In this document: piece by piece, positions 25,574 to 37,200 of the stretch | Layout of the letters: each line of letters begins with the position of its first letter | How positions within the stretch are numbered: position 1 is the stretch's first letter | Assembly: GCA_031841125.1 (NCBI GenBank) | Contig: CM063112.1 | Location: 64,037,722 to 64,101,721, forward strand | DNA from: Acanthococcus lagerstroemiae | Taxonomy: Eukaryota; Arthropoda; Insecta; Hemiptera; Eriococcidae | Direction of reading: 5' to 3' | Length of the DNA: 64,000 nucleotides | The notes under the pieces: model-generated | Told to the model about the DNA's origin: nothing | The model's database searches: none | What the model saw: the letters and a program-made list of their open reading frames with translations, nothing else | Translations under genes and position numbers: made by a program

Positions 25574-25735
25574 ATGACTAACAAAATCCACACACCCAGT
25601 GAATCCGAGTTCGCACAAGCCCTAAGGTCTTACAAGAAAGTTACTTCTAAATGTAGCGAGTGCGGTGATATCAAACATGCGCCAGTACTGTGGGCAGTTA
25701 ACAGAGTCGAATATGAGCTCTTTAACACTGAAAAA
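25574..25735 (+). CDS. Possible first coding exon of an unrecognised gene
   Basis: ATG at 25574 opens 54 codons that end exactly at a good donor (GAAAAA/GTAAGT) in phase 0. A pyrimidine-rich acceptor-like TCTCAG stands a few bases before the ATG, so a 5' UTR intron is possible. The peptide starts MTNKIHTPSESEF, contains CSECGDIKH (a CxxC pair) and ends EYELFNTEK. I do not recognise it and could not identify the next exon, so the gene may continue at a distance or this may be a fortuitous frame. Confidence 0.4.
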
Positions 25736-27259
25736 GTAAGTCTACATAAGTCGTGGGGCAGAACTGGCTGATGAACGGGGCCAGCAGATAAGGTCTTTAA
25801 ATTACGCCCTTAGAAGCATCACACTCGTTTAACTACTTATCTAATACTCGAGTCATCTATTTACTTAAGTATAAGTCGCTTATGCATTCGAGGCTCGTTG
25901 TCGGCAAACGCGACCACGGATACGACGGAACGTTCTCCGGAAATGATGTACAATCTTCGCTGCTCGGTGTCGACTTCGTCTTCTTCTTCCTCGTCGTATA
26001 TTAATTTCTCGTCGTCTACACGTACACGAAAACGAGTAAATACTGCGCCCTCGCGGTGCCGCCGTTTCGCGTATCCTCGCATAGACCACTTCGTAAAATA
26101 CGAGCCTACCAGCACGCAATCGCGAGACAACAAATTCATTCGTTGAATTTATTACAAAGAAAAGTTACCAGCTAACGCTGGCTGTGAGAGCCGGTTAGCG
26201 AGCAACCGCAGCACTAAAAATATTAACAGCATCCAAGTTCAGATCCATACAGAACAGCTTTGCAAGTTGGAAGTGCAGTCGGACCAAACAGAAAACCTTC
26301 AAAATCCACTTGACCCCGGGTAATTCTAAAAACATTGAATACAAACTCGAATGCCCTCAGATCTGGAATCACCCTCAAATTCGGAGTATCACCGAGGAGT
26401 AAATCAGATCATCATTCTCAATATTTCCATAATTGACCTAGTCCAGGCAATCTTTGAACTCCGTTGACATACTTCTGTATCTGGATATACTTCACGACCT
26501 GACCTCAGTATTCACGCCGACGCAGTAATTTGAAGTCGCAAAACGACCAGGCGGCCAAATTTCTCATTCTTGTCAAGATTAGACTCATCGGACATTCAAT
26601 TAAATAGTACAATATACGATTTAATCATAAAACACCATTAGCCTGTCTAGTGTAGGGGGGGGGGGTAAATGTTTTCCCCAACGAATTTGTGCAGCATAAC
26701 GCCACCCCTTCTTTCCTCCATATGTAACTTTCAAATTTTCTCAGAGGAAATTTCAGTGTATGGGAGGGAGAGCTCCCCCTATTTATGCTAATGCGATTCA
26801 ATCGAGAGAATCGATCGGCTGTAATCATTTCACGACAGATACGAGTATTAGCGCGAAAATCGAAGGTTGCAGAGCGTAATAGTCGAGGGAGTGATGGAAA
26901 AGACTTCCTCAAAAATGGCTTTCATATAAAGAAAACGGGAGAAAATACTCTAAAATGTCAGCTGTACATGAAAATAAATAAATACGAATTCCATCTAGAA
27001 AAAAGGGGGTGTATTCAAAAGAAATGTTGGTAACCAAAAAAAAATCGTGCAGAGGGAATAGAGGACGTAGAGCGTTGAGCAGTACGGAGGGAGGGGGAGT
27101 AAAGAGAGGCAAGGTCCCAGGACACTTACCAGAGAAGGAACGAAGAAACATGGTCAGAAAAATGATATAGAAAAAAAGATAGAAGGATGAAAAAAAATTA
27201 TTTCAAGTAAGGGAAGAGGGACGTGTTTGCTGATTAGCTGAAGGGCACATTATCCTAAA
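25736..27259. other. Gene-free stretch with a CpG-richer patch
   Basis: At about 25890-26130 the sequence is clearly richer in CG dinucleotides than its flanks and contains a degenerate (CTT/CGT)n run; three overlapping frames are open there on both strands, a sign of composition rather than of one real exon. It could be a promoter or the next exon of the gene starting at 25574. Near 26657 there is a G9 run. The remainder is AT-rich and unassigned. Confidence 0.4.
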
Positions 27260-28486
27260 TTTGACATTGGTCTCAGAGAGTCTTCAAGAGTTTCGTAGTC
27301 TTTTACCGAGCCCTAAACTAGTCTCTGAGAGGAGCTCAAAGGAGTCATAAATAAGGTCTGGAAGCGCCTAAAAGTCTTCAATAAGCGCTGAATAATTTCA
27401 AAGAGTTTTACACGAATTTTGAAAAGTTGTAAACATATTTTCAAAAGTATTTAATTAATCTGGAAGTGTATTCGTTAGGTACATACAAAGCCTTTCAACG
27501 ATTCTTCAACTTGGGAAGAACCTTCGAATATCTTCAACAGGTCCAGAAAAATCTACAGGTTTCTACAGAAACCTGGAAGAATTTTGAAAAATCTAAAACG
27601 AATTTTCAACTCTTAAAGAGTCTTGAAGAATTTCCTTTCAGAAAATCTTAAAGAGTCTTGAAGAATTTCCTTTCAGAAAATCTTAAAGAGTCTTGAAGAA
27701 TTTCCTTTCAGAAAATCTTAAACAGGAGTGGAAAAAGAACATCACCAGAAAGAGAGAAATATGAGGAGGTAGAAGACTGAAAGAGCCTCGAAGAGTCTCA
27801 TACACATTTTGGTGAATTTCAAGGAATCTTAAGCAAATGAAAAAAACGTTATTTGAAACAGAGAAGGAAGGAGAGTAAAAATGTTTGGAAGAGAACTGAG
27901 CCGTCTGAAACGAGCTCTGAAGAAGTCGTACAGAGTATGAAATGAGGCTGAAACACAATAACCGTTTTTATTTCTTAAATAAATGTTTATGAAACTTAGT
28001 GTCCACAACCAGGCGGAAGAATCTTCAGGAGTTTTGAAGAAGCCTGGAAGAGTATTAGAAGGTCTTCTTTTTCTAATTTCACTCTCAACCCGAGCCTTGA
28101 AATCCGCCCTTTCGAGCATTACTTCAGAGAATATGATTAGAAGGTCTTAAGCGAGTCTTAAGAAGTCGCAAATGAAACCGAGAATCTTGTATGAGTCTGG
28201 AAGAGTCTCGTAAGTTTTTGAAAATCGTAATAATCGTGAAATAACACTGAACAAAGCCCAAAGCGTCTTCAATAGCCTCGGAAAAAATTTTCAGTCTTCA
28301 AGAAGACCGCGAAAAGCCTGCGCAGGGTCATCATCGAGTTTCGAAGAGTCTTAAACGAGTCCTAAAGAATTTCAGGAATTTCGAAAAAAGTTCCGAAGCG
28401 TCGTAAAATCTTGAAGAATCTCGAAGTGTAATAAATGAAGATCTTGGAATAAATCTGAACAAGTCTAAGAGACTCGAAAAGTCTTA
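27260..28486. repeat. Degenerate satellite-like array of GAGTCTT words
   Basis: The stretch is a loose array of short phrases such as AAGAGTCTTGAAGA, AACGAGTCTTAA and GGAAGAGTCT, repeated every 10-35 bases with many substitutions. It has no consistent coding frame. The same array resumes at 29057 after the LINE remnant and again at 30940-31660, and appears on the other strand at 52130-52620. Confidence 0.65.
27611..27715. repeat. Perfect 35-bp tandem repeat, three copies
   Basis: Three identical 35-bp units (27611-27645, 27646-27680, 27681-27715), each starting TCTTAAAGAGTCTTG and ending TTTCAGAAAA, followed by a partial TCTTA. They lie inside the degenerate array and are its only perfect copies, so this amplification is recent. 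Confidence 0.95.
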
Positions 28487-29056
28487 ATCTGGATCCCAAG
28501 CCATATTGGTATCCCAGAAAATGAAGCAGTTGATCAAGCAGCACAGCAAGCTACACAGCTCCCATATATTACTCGTCACCTCCCTATCTCAACGGATCTC
28601 ACTTCCGCCATTCGCCATACCATTTTGCGTAAGTGGTTCAAAGAGTGGCGGCATCAAGCCTCTAAGCACAACAAACTCACAAATCAAGCTTTCACCTGTC
28701 CTCTGGTCAACGTCCCCACGTGTTTCATGTCGCGAGGAAGTTATCATCCGCCTAAGGATCGGATACGCATCTTCTCACTAACCTATATCCCCTCAACTGC
28801 CCACACTGTGAAGATGAAGACCCTCTCACTGTGGACCACTTCTTCTCATGCCCCTCCATCACCCGCCTTCGTAACTATCACCACATCCCCCATAGTCGAA
28901 TTTTGGCCCTCTTCAACTCCCACGAGCACATAAACAACATCCTCATCTACCTTTCTGCTGCTGGATACCTCTGAATCATATAGACAACAACTTTTCCCGA
29001 GCCCATAGCCCGAGAGTATAGCTCCCTAGCTCGATAATAACAAAATTTAAAAAAAT
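28487..29056 (+). mobile_element. LINE (non-LTR retrotransposon) 3' remnant, frameshifted
   Basis: The 3' end of a non-LTR retrotransposon of the RNase-H-bearing I/Jockey/R1-like groups. From 28487 one frame reads IWIPSHIGIPENEAVDQAA, the last RNase H motif, and continues through LRKWFKEW. The frame then shifts: REEVIIRLRIG is read in a second frame near 28730-28765, and the C-terminal Cys-His motif CPHCEDEDPLTVDHFFSC in a third at 28798-28851, ending at a TGA at 28972-28974. An A-rich 3' tail follows to about 29056. The two frameshifts and the 5' truncation make it a dead copy. It sits within the GAGTCTT array, which continues on both sides. Confidence 0.85.
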
Positions 29057-30939
29057 GAGTTTCGAAAAGTTTGAAACAATGTTAGATTTACATGAGGGAT
29101 AAGAAAGGATACATGGTCCGGTATTCAGTCTGAATGTGGCACAGGACAAAATGAGGTAAAATAAAAGCGAAAAAATATATGTAAGAAAGAAAGCGAAGAA
29201 CTGTGAAGAGCGATTTCATGGTGATGGTAGTGAGTGAGCGTGCGCGTGTAGGAAAGGGTTTCTCCTAAGTCCGGCGCTACACAAAGCATAAATTGACAAG
29301 GGTGGGACTTTTTGAGTAAAAAGGACAAAAAGACAGCGAAACGCAGGATGATACGATAAGGAATAGAATCCAAAAAATTCGGAAATTTTCCTTTTAAGCG
29401 TTGTGGAAATTTCAGAATTATCGAATTTCGGATAATCAAATTGGTTATGTACGTGCCAATCATCCCACTATTAAAGAAAGAAAAAAAACACCGGCAAGAA
29501 ATTGTGAAAATTGAGATTAAGGAGTAAATGACTAATTCCAAAACTATACCCTGGAAAATAATACATACTTATGTACATGATCACTGCGATTTTGTTGCCC
29601 GAGACAAAGGCGAAGGCTGTAGCATGGGAGTTGTACTTCACAATTTCCTCCCGAGTAGCGTATTATATTTTCCCCGGCGCCTCTTCAGAAAAGGGGAAAT
29701 TGAACGTACCAGCTCGATGGTCCAGCAAAGTGGAATCGCAGTCGCCGCTAGTGTAACTCGCCTTAATAGTCGAGAGTATCGAATAAGCGGGCGACATATT
29801 TAGAAAGACGCTGATGACGATGATGCTGGAGTGGAGACGGCGAAAATATAACGAAAATGTGAAAGGAAGTTTAATTAGAACACGTTCAGCCTTTTCCTGT
29901 CGACCTGCTCGAACACCTATAACGAATCGTCCTCGGAATTTCGAATACAATATTATTACGAGGCGCTGTCAACTTGTCACAAACAGTTCTAGACACATCG
30001 GTTCCACGGCTACGTGGCGCCGAAGGGGACGGGGGACGTTTCGCGCGAAAGTCCTCCTGTTCGTCGTTGTGCCACCGTGTGTATTCAAATTACACGCGAC
30101 GAATGCCAAACGGCGCTGAGGCGAGCGGAGCGGCGAACGCGGGACATGGAAATTGCTGTTGTAAATACGAACGTTGATTAAAAATACGATGGTGTATTAT
30201 TTCACGTTCGTTGGTCCTATTATATTACGCAGGAGTGGAGATACGCCACGGTGAGAGAAGAATACAACATCGAAGAGGAAAAGACATGCGAGAGACAGAG
30301 ACAGAGAGAAAGAGAGAGAAAGTTAAAAAAAGCCTCCAGACTGGGCTATTCCGCCTCGATGCCTTCGGACGGTGCGACGAGACGCGATGTATACGCGGAT
30401 GCGGAACTGCGGATCAAACGGCCAACCGTTTTCCGCGCGAACGCATTTTTTAATTTCTGCGACCGCGTGCCGCAGTGCCGCAGTTGAGGAGCACTTTCGC
30501 ATCAACGGTGAAAACCCGCGATGGACGGCCTTTTGGATGCCGGCTGCTACCATCTTGCCAGCGGCGACCTCGTCACTCGTGTTCGTCACGTGGCATGTGG
30601 CTGCATGCCAGGGTTGTAATCCTGCAAAAGTCCCGTTTAAACGCGAGCTCAAGATTTCGCGTTACCTTCGCATTCTCTGTGCATTTGGACGGTAACTTGA
30701 ATACCTCGCAATCGCGGTCGAAACGTCGAGATTGAAAGGAACGATCTAATCACTCTAATGACCGACTGCCATGTTTCGCGTACCTTTCAGGATTTAATGC
30801 TGAGGAACCGTCGACAGACGTGGATACACGGAAAGGCAGTGATGGCAACTACCTCTATCAAAGAGAAGAATTCACCACAAAAAAGCGTCACCAGTGACTC
30901 ATCTAATGAAATCTCAAACGAGCTTGTTAACAGTTTGAA
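29057..30939. other. Gene-free stretch; CpG-rich block at about 29.8-30.8 kb
   Basis: After a short resumption of the GAGTCTT-like array, no coding region is recognised. From about 29800 to 30770 the sequence is markedly richer in C+G and CpG than its surroundings, with several short frames open on both strands. A (GA)n purine run lies at 30291-30332. This could be a promoter or regulatory block; no gene can be tied to it. Confidence 0.4.
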
Positions 30940-31660
30940 AGTTTCAAGAAATCCTGAACGATTGTGAAAGTCTCAAAAATCGTAAATCTTCGAGAGCTGT
31001 GGTCAATCTTAAACAAGTCTGGAAGAGTCTGACGAGGTCTTAAACAAGTGTTCAAAGGTTGTCTTACGAGTAGAGTTTTGAAGATCTTAAAATGTTACGA
31101 TCACGTCCAAAAGAATCATTAGGAAGTCAGGAAAAGTTGTAAAGAATCTTGAACGAGTCTTGAACAATCTCAGCGAATATTAAAAAAGTTGGGAAGAGGC
31201 TCTTATAGAAAGCATTTATATGTTTTAAACGAACATACATTAGTCATAACTCAGTATCGAAAAGTCTTAATGAATTCTAAAAGAATTTTATTAGCCACGA
31301 CTTAGTCTTGAAGTTAATACAAGCTGAAAGTCCAAAAAGTCTAAAACGAATCTTGAACCGGTAGCGAATCCTGAACAACGGGTTTAAAGAGTCTTAAACA
31401 AATCTAGGAGAGTTTTAAATGAGAGTCCTAGTTTCCAGGAGTTTTATAGCTTTATACGAATCCCAGAAAACTGTAAATAGTTCTGAAAAGTTTCGATCAA
31501 CATCAGAGAGCTATAATAAAGCCTGGTCACAAACAAGTTTTGAACATTTCAGCCAGTATCGAATGAATATATTCGGAAAAGCCATTAAAAATTTAGAAGA
31601 ACTCTCAGACAGTCTAGAAGATTCTCAGAAAATTATTGAAGATTGAAGAGTCACAGCTAG
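30940..31660. repeat. Degenerate GAGTCTT array, second block
   Basis: Same short words as at 27.3-28.5 kb (GGAAGAGTCTG, GTCTTAAACAAG, GAATCTTGAACGAGTCTTG), heavily diverged, with no coding frame. The short open frame at 31419-31646 is a by-product of the repeat. Confidence 0.6.
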
Positions 31661-34033
31661 TCTTGAGACTTGTTACCCCTTCCTCCATGAGAGATGATAT
31701 TATTATTACTAAAAAAAAAAATCACCAAAACGAGGATTCAGTGAGTTGAAGATATTTGACTAATCAACTTTGAAATGCATTTTTCATCTCCAAGATCGAT
31801 GAGAAAACAGTCAGCGGTACAACTCTATGAAAACGCCAAGTGTGTGTATCTTATCTCCTCGCTGGGCTAAAATGAATTATTGTTTTTTCCTCAAAAAGTT
31901 ATACGGCAGGGGATACACTTGGTCTGGAAAGGAAGCGCGTATTTTTCATGTATACATACTTCTTTTTGAGGTGGAGGGGGGGGGGGGGTTGTACAGCAAA
32001 TTTGAAAATTCAAACATCCTAAAATGTTGACAAACAGATGTTGACAAACAGTCGTTACAAGGATTTTCACAACTGACTAATTCAGTTTCAATTTAAGCTC
32101 AAAAATTTGAATTTTACTCTTACAATGGGTTAAATTAACGAGACTTGGAAATTGCATTAAGTATCAAAATAAAGAGTTTTTGGTCGCTGATTTCAAACAT
32201 GTATTAGCTTTCAGATCAGGACAATTTCGATTCCCAAAATCTAAATCACTTAAAGGAAGGAGTGAAGTATCGAAATAGTGGCTTTGTATGCACATCACTG
32301 ATTTTACTACTTTATCAGATTTTACACATCCCAAAGATTTGTGTTTCACTTCGAAATAATGGTTATCTTTGTTTGAAATTCAATAATGTAAATGAGAAAT
32401 AAGGGTACTCGATTTCCACAAAGGATTTCGACTCCACTTGGGGCAACATTCTAACTGTTCGAGTGAGAATGACTTCATATTCTAAAACGTGAATTCTTAC
32501 TTCATTGTGAAATCTGGATTTTGAGATATCGACTTACCAAGTCCATAGTTCTATACCTTGTTCTATTTTCTAGTAGAGTTGACTGAGCTCCTCCTCTCAA
32601 TTGTGAAATTTTGATTTTGGAGGCTAAAACCTGGGTGAAATCAAACATCAAATTCAATATTCGAAATTAGCAACTAAAGAAACTACTACTTTAACGCTTT
32701 GTTCGATTTTTTGATAATAGTCGATTTAGTCTACTTGAAGAATTAAATTTTTATTTCGAACGCCTAATTTCGAATACAACAGCCGGCATCAACAACCCAA
32801 AATCCCATATTTCGACTCTTCATTAAATTTTTCAGGTCGGGTCAATATTGCTTATTTTAGGTACAAAATTTGTGGCCCAAATTGGGGTCGGGTTAGATCT
32901 GTTGTGAAATTTTCGAAAACAGTGACTCAAAACACTCCATATTTTGATCATTCGCTCGATGTCTTTTCATTTAAAACTAGAAAAATTACGCAACTTTAAA
33001 ATAAAGGTACCCTACCATCTTTTCGAAAAAATTCCTTGGTTTTGAGACATTACAATCGTAAAGGCATATGAAATTTGTTAGCTACAGCGTTACCGACAAT
33101 CTAGTACAAAATAACGAACGAAAGAACACATCGTCTTCTTCTGACAATCGTTCGATGGCTTTCTGTAATTCACTTTTTGAGACTGTTTTCTTCGGAAGAA
33201 TATGTATTACATACGCACTACGTATTTTGTCATAAATTCCGCTTCAGTGTGTCCGAATGAAATCTTCCTCTTGACGTACATCAGACCCTGAACCGTTCAA
33301 CACGACAAGGTAAGAAGTTTTGAAATACTGCTCACCGACAGAACAATGTTCAGTTGCATAGCGAATAAAAGCACTGAAATGTCCAGCATCCGTCAAAACT
33401 GCAAACTATTGCGAGTGCTTTTTCGCTTATTCGGAAGGGCTTGCACATTGACTGTATCGTCCGATTCTATACGAATATAATAAGCTAGAGAGCAAACGTG
33501 GCCATTCAACAATCAACGAACATTCGTTTTTCCGATTTCAAGTGGTACGTAGATTCTACCTTATTTGCATAAGTCAGCCACCTGCGATCACGATCGCCCT
33601 GCAAAGCGTCTGAAAACACGTACAGGTCGTATTTATATCGCTCTAAACACGCTGTTCTTCGCGAAATGAAAATAAAACGCTGGCCTTTCTCTCCCTTTTA
33701 TCGCGTGTATTAATGTTGACCGAACATATACAAGAGCGGGAAAGAGAACGTTACTATTGTTACATTAGTGTGGCATTCGGAGCTGTGCGAACGTAATGCG
33801 GGGAGAAGTATACGAGATTACAAAACTCGAAATGATCGTAATGCGTAACACTGCTGCGAATAGTACAAAGAAGTACTCTACTCGCTCGCACTAAAGAATG
33901 CCGAGCCGCGAATAACGAGTCCGATTTGCGAAGGTACGGAAGAGGGAGCATTTCACAATTTGAAATTCAGAATGTTAGGTTATATCATACAGTTCCACTA
34001 CTTCGGTAAAATGAATATTCGTATAACGGAGCG
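31661..34033. other. Gene-free stretch
   Basis: No coding region. From about 32100 to 33000 the sequence is made of weakly similar phrases (TCAAAATTTGAATTT, CGAAATAG, GGCCCAAATTGGGG at 32877-32890) that recall 4.1-4.6 kb and 44.8-46.1 kb. From 33060 to 33960 the sequence is less AT-rich and looks unique. Confidence 0.4.
31976..31988. repeat. Poly(G) tract
   Basis: About 13 consecutive G. Similar G or C runs of 8-11 occur at 6080, 26657, 42546, 45668, 58829 and 58911, often near repeat-derived sequence. Confidence 0.8.
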
Positions 34034-34206
34034 CAGTGACGTGGCCAGGGGGCAAGGGAGCCATACACTCCCATAAGCATCTAACTACGCAACTTTTTAT
34101 TTACTTATTTCTTTGCTACAGTAAATTCGGGGCAACTCGATAAAAAAACATATTCAACAAATTTTGCTTGTCCCTCCCCCTTACAAAATTCCTGGCTACG
34201 CTACTG
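34034..34206. mobile_element. hAT-like MITE (173 bp)
   Basis: Starts CAGTGACGTGGCCAGG and ends CCTGGCTACGCTACTG, giving 16-bp imperfect terminal inverted repeats of the common CAGTGGCGTAGCCAGG type. The flanks ACGGAGCG (34026-34033) and ATAGAGCG (34207-34214) match at 6 of 8 positions, consistent with an aged 8-bp target duplication. No coding capacity. Confidence 0.75.
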
Positions 34207-37200
34207 ATAGAGCGTACAATAGAGCGAAGGCCCCATTATGTCGTATCGTAAAAAATTTGTTCATTAGGGTCACGCAAATTTAAGGGACCCAAAACTTAAT
34301 TTTCAAGTTCGCATTGAAAATTTCCTTTTCACGCGTCCAACAGCAAATTCAAATTGTCGTAGACTAGATGAAGGAAACGATGCAAACCTGATGCCTCAGT
34401 TAGTTATCAAATGATAGCTCTCGGCCACAAGATGAGCTCATTGAAGCAAATCCTTAGAATAATAATTGAAAAAGCAAATTTCGAAAGATCTACCCCTCGA
34501 TGGTCACAATTTTTGAATTTAGTGCCCAAAAACCACAGTCGTCAGGTTGCGTTAATTTCATGACGACGCAACGAAGGTCAACTACCTACAATACACACCA
34601 CGGACAGTCGTTTGCCGTTTCTTTGCACGGTATACACGCAACCACGCTAACGCGTTAATAAAATTGCATACTCGTTCGCCGCAAATCCGCACTTGTTCTT
34701 CCACCCTGCCCTGCCATGTTACTTCTGTTCGCTTTGAATTCGCCATTCAAACGGAGACGATCGGTGGTAGATGGTTCGGAGGTTGGTGGTGGGTGGTGGA
34801 TGATGGGGACGCACAGATCATCTGCGCTTCGATTTCGTTCGCAGGAACGGGGAGACAATTCTGATTTCATCCCCGAGTATGAACTCGATTACGAATGTCG
34901 CGAGCTTATTCTCGGAACATTCGTTGATGGACCGTTCGTTGTTCGCGTCGAGGAACGGAGGAGGGCCCAGGGCGCACTTCATGAGAACGATCAACTCAAT
35001 CCCGAGCGGCATCCGTGTCATTTTCCAAAAACGGCAGGGTGTTAACGTCGCAGTGGAGCGTTCGCGTCTTCTCTCGTTACGTCGAATACGATACGGATGC
35101 GGCGCGGCGCCGAGGGGTTGGAGAACAAAAATCAGCTTTGGAAAATGGTTCTCGGTGATGGACTCGGACGGGCGTCAGAGCGATGAACGATTCCCGAACA
35201 TTTCGACGACTGTCTATTTTCCGTTGTATTCCACTCGAACGCTAATGGCCCATTACGATTACTTTCGTATCAGTTAACCTCCAGCGTTTATTTTTCACCC
35301 CGTTCGCACATCCGCCGACGTTTATCGTCAAACTTCCTACGAGTTTCACACTGCGTGCCTTATCAAAAAGGATTATTCTTTTCTTTCGATTCGAAATTTC
35401 ATTTTCCATCGCTATGAATTCCTCGCGATTAATGTACCGGCTCGCGGTTACAGCTATCTTTGTAATATCATTTCATATACGAGTTTCCGCGAGATAGCTT
35501 AACGTACAACGGAGGCGTAAATTTTAGTACACGTGGCTTTTTGTTATCGAAGCATCGCACAATATTCTCTCGATGATGATTACCGGAGTGACCGTCTAAC
35601 GTATTAAGATAATAGAAATTCTTTATACGAGTTTCGTTATGTCTTTGCAACGTAAACTGAAAATTGTCAGTTACAAACATCGATTTTACGTAACTTACAA
35701 ATAAAAACTGAGAGGGAGTTGGAAGTGGAAAATAAAGACAGAAATGACAGATGTGACGAGCACAAAAAAGAAAGGCAGAAATCCCCTCGTAAGTGTTACA
35801 AAATTTTAAATAGTCCGTGCGAAGTCTTGAAAATGTTCTTGACAGTCTCTCATAATCTTACAATGTTTGTCGTGTAACAGAAGCAAAATGTAGCAATTTC
35901 CGGACGGGAGTGATTCATTGAGAATTTTGGTAATTTTTTTCTAGGTAACGATGCTTCAGTTTCAAAGAATATTGAAGAAGTTATTACAGTCTTTTTTACC
36001 TCTATCAAGCGCGAAGCCTGAAGAGTCTGCTTCACCTGTTCTTCCCCACAGGACAGCCTTGCTTGGAAATCAAATAGAAGTTAATTTCGTAGCTTAGAGA
36101 GTCCAAGGAAAATTGTCTGTTTTTCCAAAGAATTCCGAAAAAGAAAAAAATGCCGAATGTAGAGGTAAATCTCGAATTATGCCGAAAAACGTATTTTCCA
36201 CCGAGATACAGGTACTCTGATCTATAAATAAACATTTTTCGAACGATGATCATTAAGGCAAGAAAATGTGGAGAAGTTGGTACGTAGTTGTTAAACACAA
36301 TGCACAATTTTGTAATTTAATAATTTAAAAACGTCTCATGACTTTCATTATTTCGTGAGTCAATGAATTTATCGAACTCATTAGAAATCTTTATTCTATT
36401 TTCCGTTCTGCTGAATAATGACAAGAAACCACATTTTAGAGCTGAATTTATCAATTTCTAAGATCGCAAAATCCGGAGTTCTCGGTATATGATGCCAGTT
36501 AAATATAGATTGAATTTGCGGTACTGTTCAGTGACCTCAGGGAGGAGGAGGATAAGTTCTGAAAAGGTATAGGAAAGTCTTATCGAGGCTGAGAGTTCCA
36601 AGAAACTCTTACTGACACTTGAAAACGTTTCATCCCCTCTTTCAGTGAAGAGATTGAGCCGCAAAGCACCCTGATTCAGACTGATTTACAAAAATTTCTA
36701 TCTAAACCAAAAGGAAACATTAAAACGCTCTCATAGGTGTGTAACTTACATTCTGAAAATTCACCGACGCGGCACATAATACAAGTACGAACAATAAATT
36801 CAAGGTTAAATTGACGAGTTAGTCCCACAATTATTCCACTTTAACGGTGTAAAGATGGTTGTATAAAATCATTTATCCGCGTCGAAACACGCGAACGTGA
36901 GTACTTGTATAATCATACGAAGGTTAAACAAACAGTCGGTATTATGTAGACTCTGTTCTAACCTGGTCGTAAAAATATAAATACCTTCGACTAGACATCT
37001 TTTTTGAAAAGTCGACAATTATTGTAAAATAATTACGCTGTAAATAATCACGCGAGTATTAATAATCGCGGTTGTGTCGAATAATAGTCCTCGAAATTCC
37101 GTAGTGAATCCGAAAATCGAGAGTAAACATAGGTTGGCGTAGTTCGATAAAACTTCAATTTTTAAACGAAAACATGAGAAGTTACAGACACAACCCGTTA

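Noticed and set aside
25861..26146. Overlapping open frames on both strands (92, 79 and 82 codons)
   Set aside because: Several frames are open at once in a CpG- and CTT-rich patch, and none shows a domain or matching splice sites. It might still hide an exon, so it is described as a composition block.
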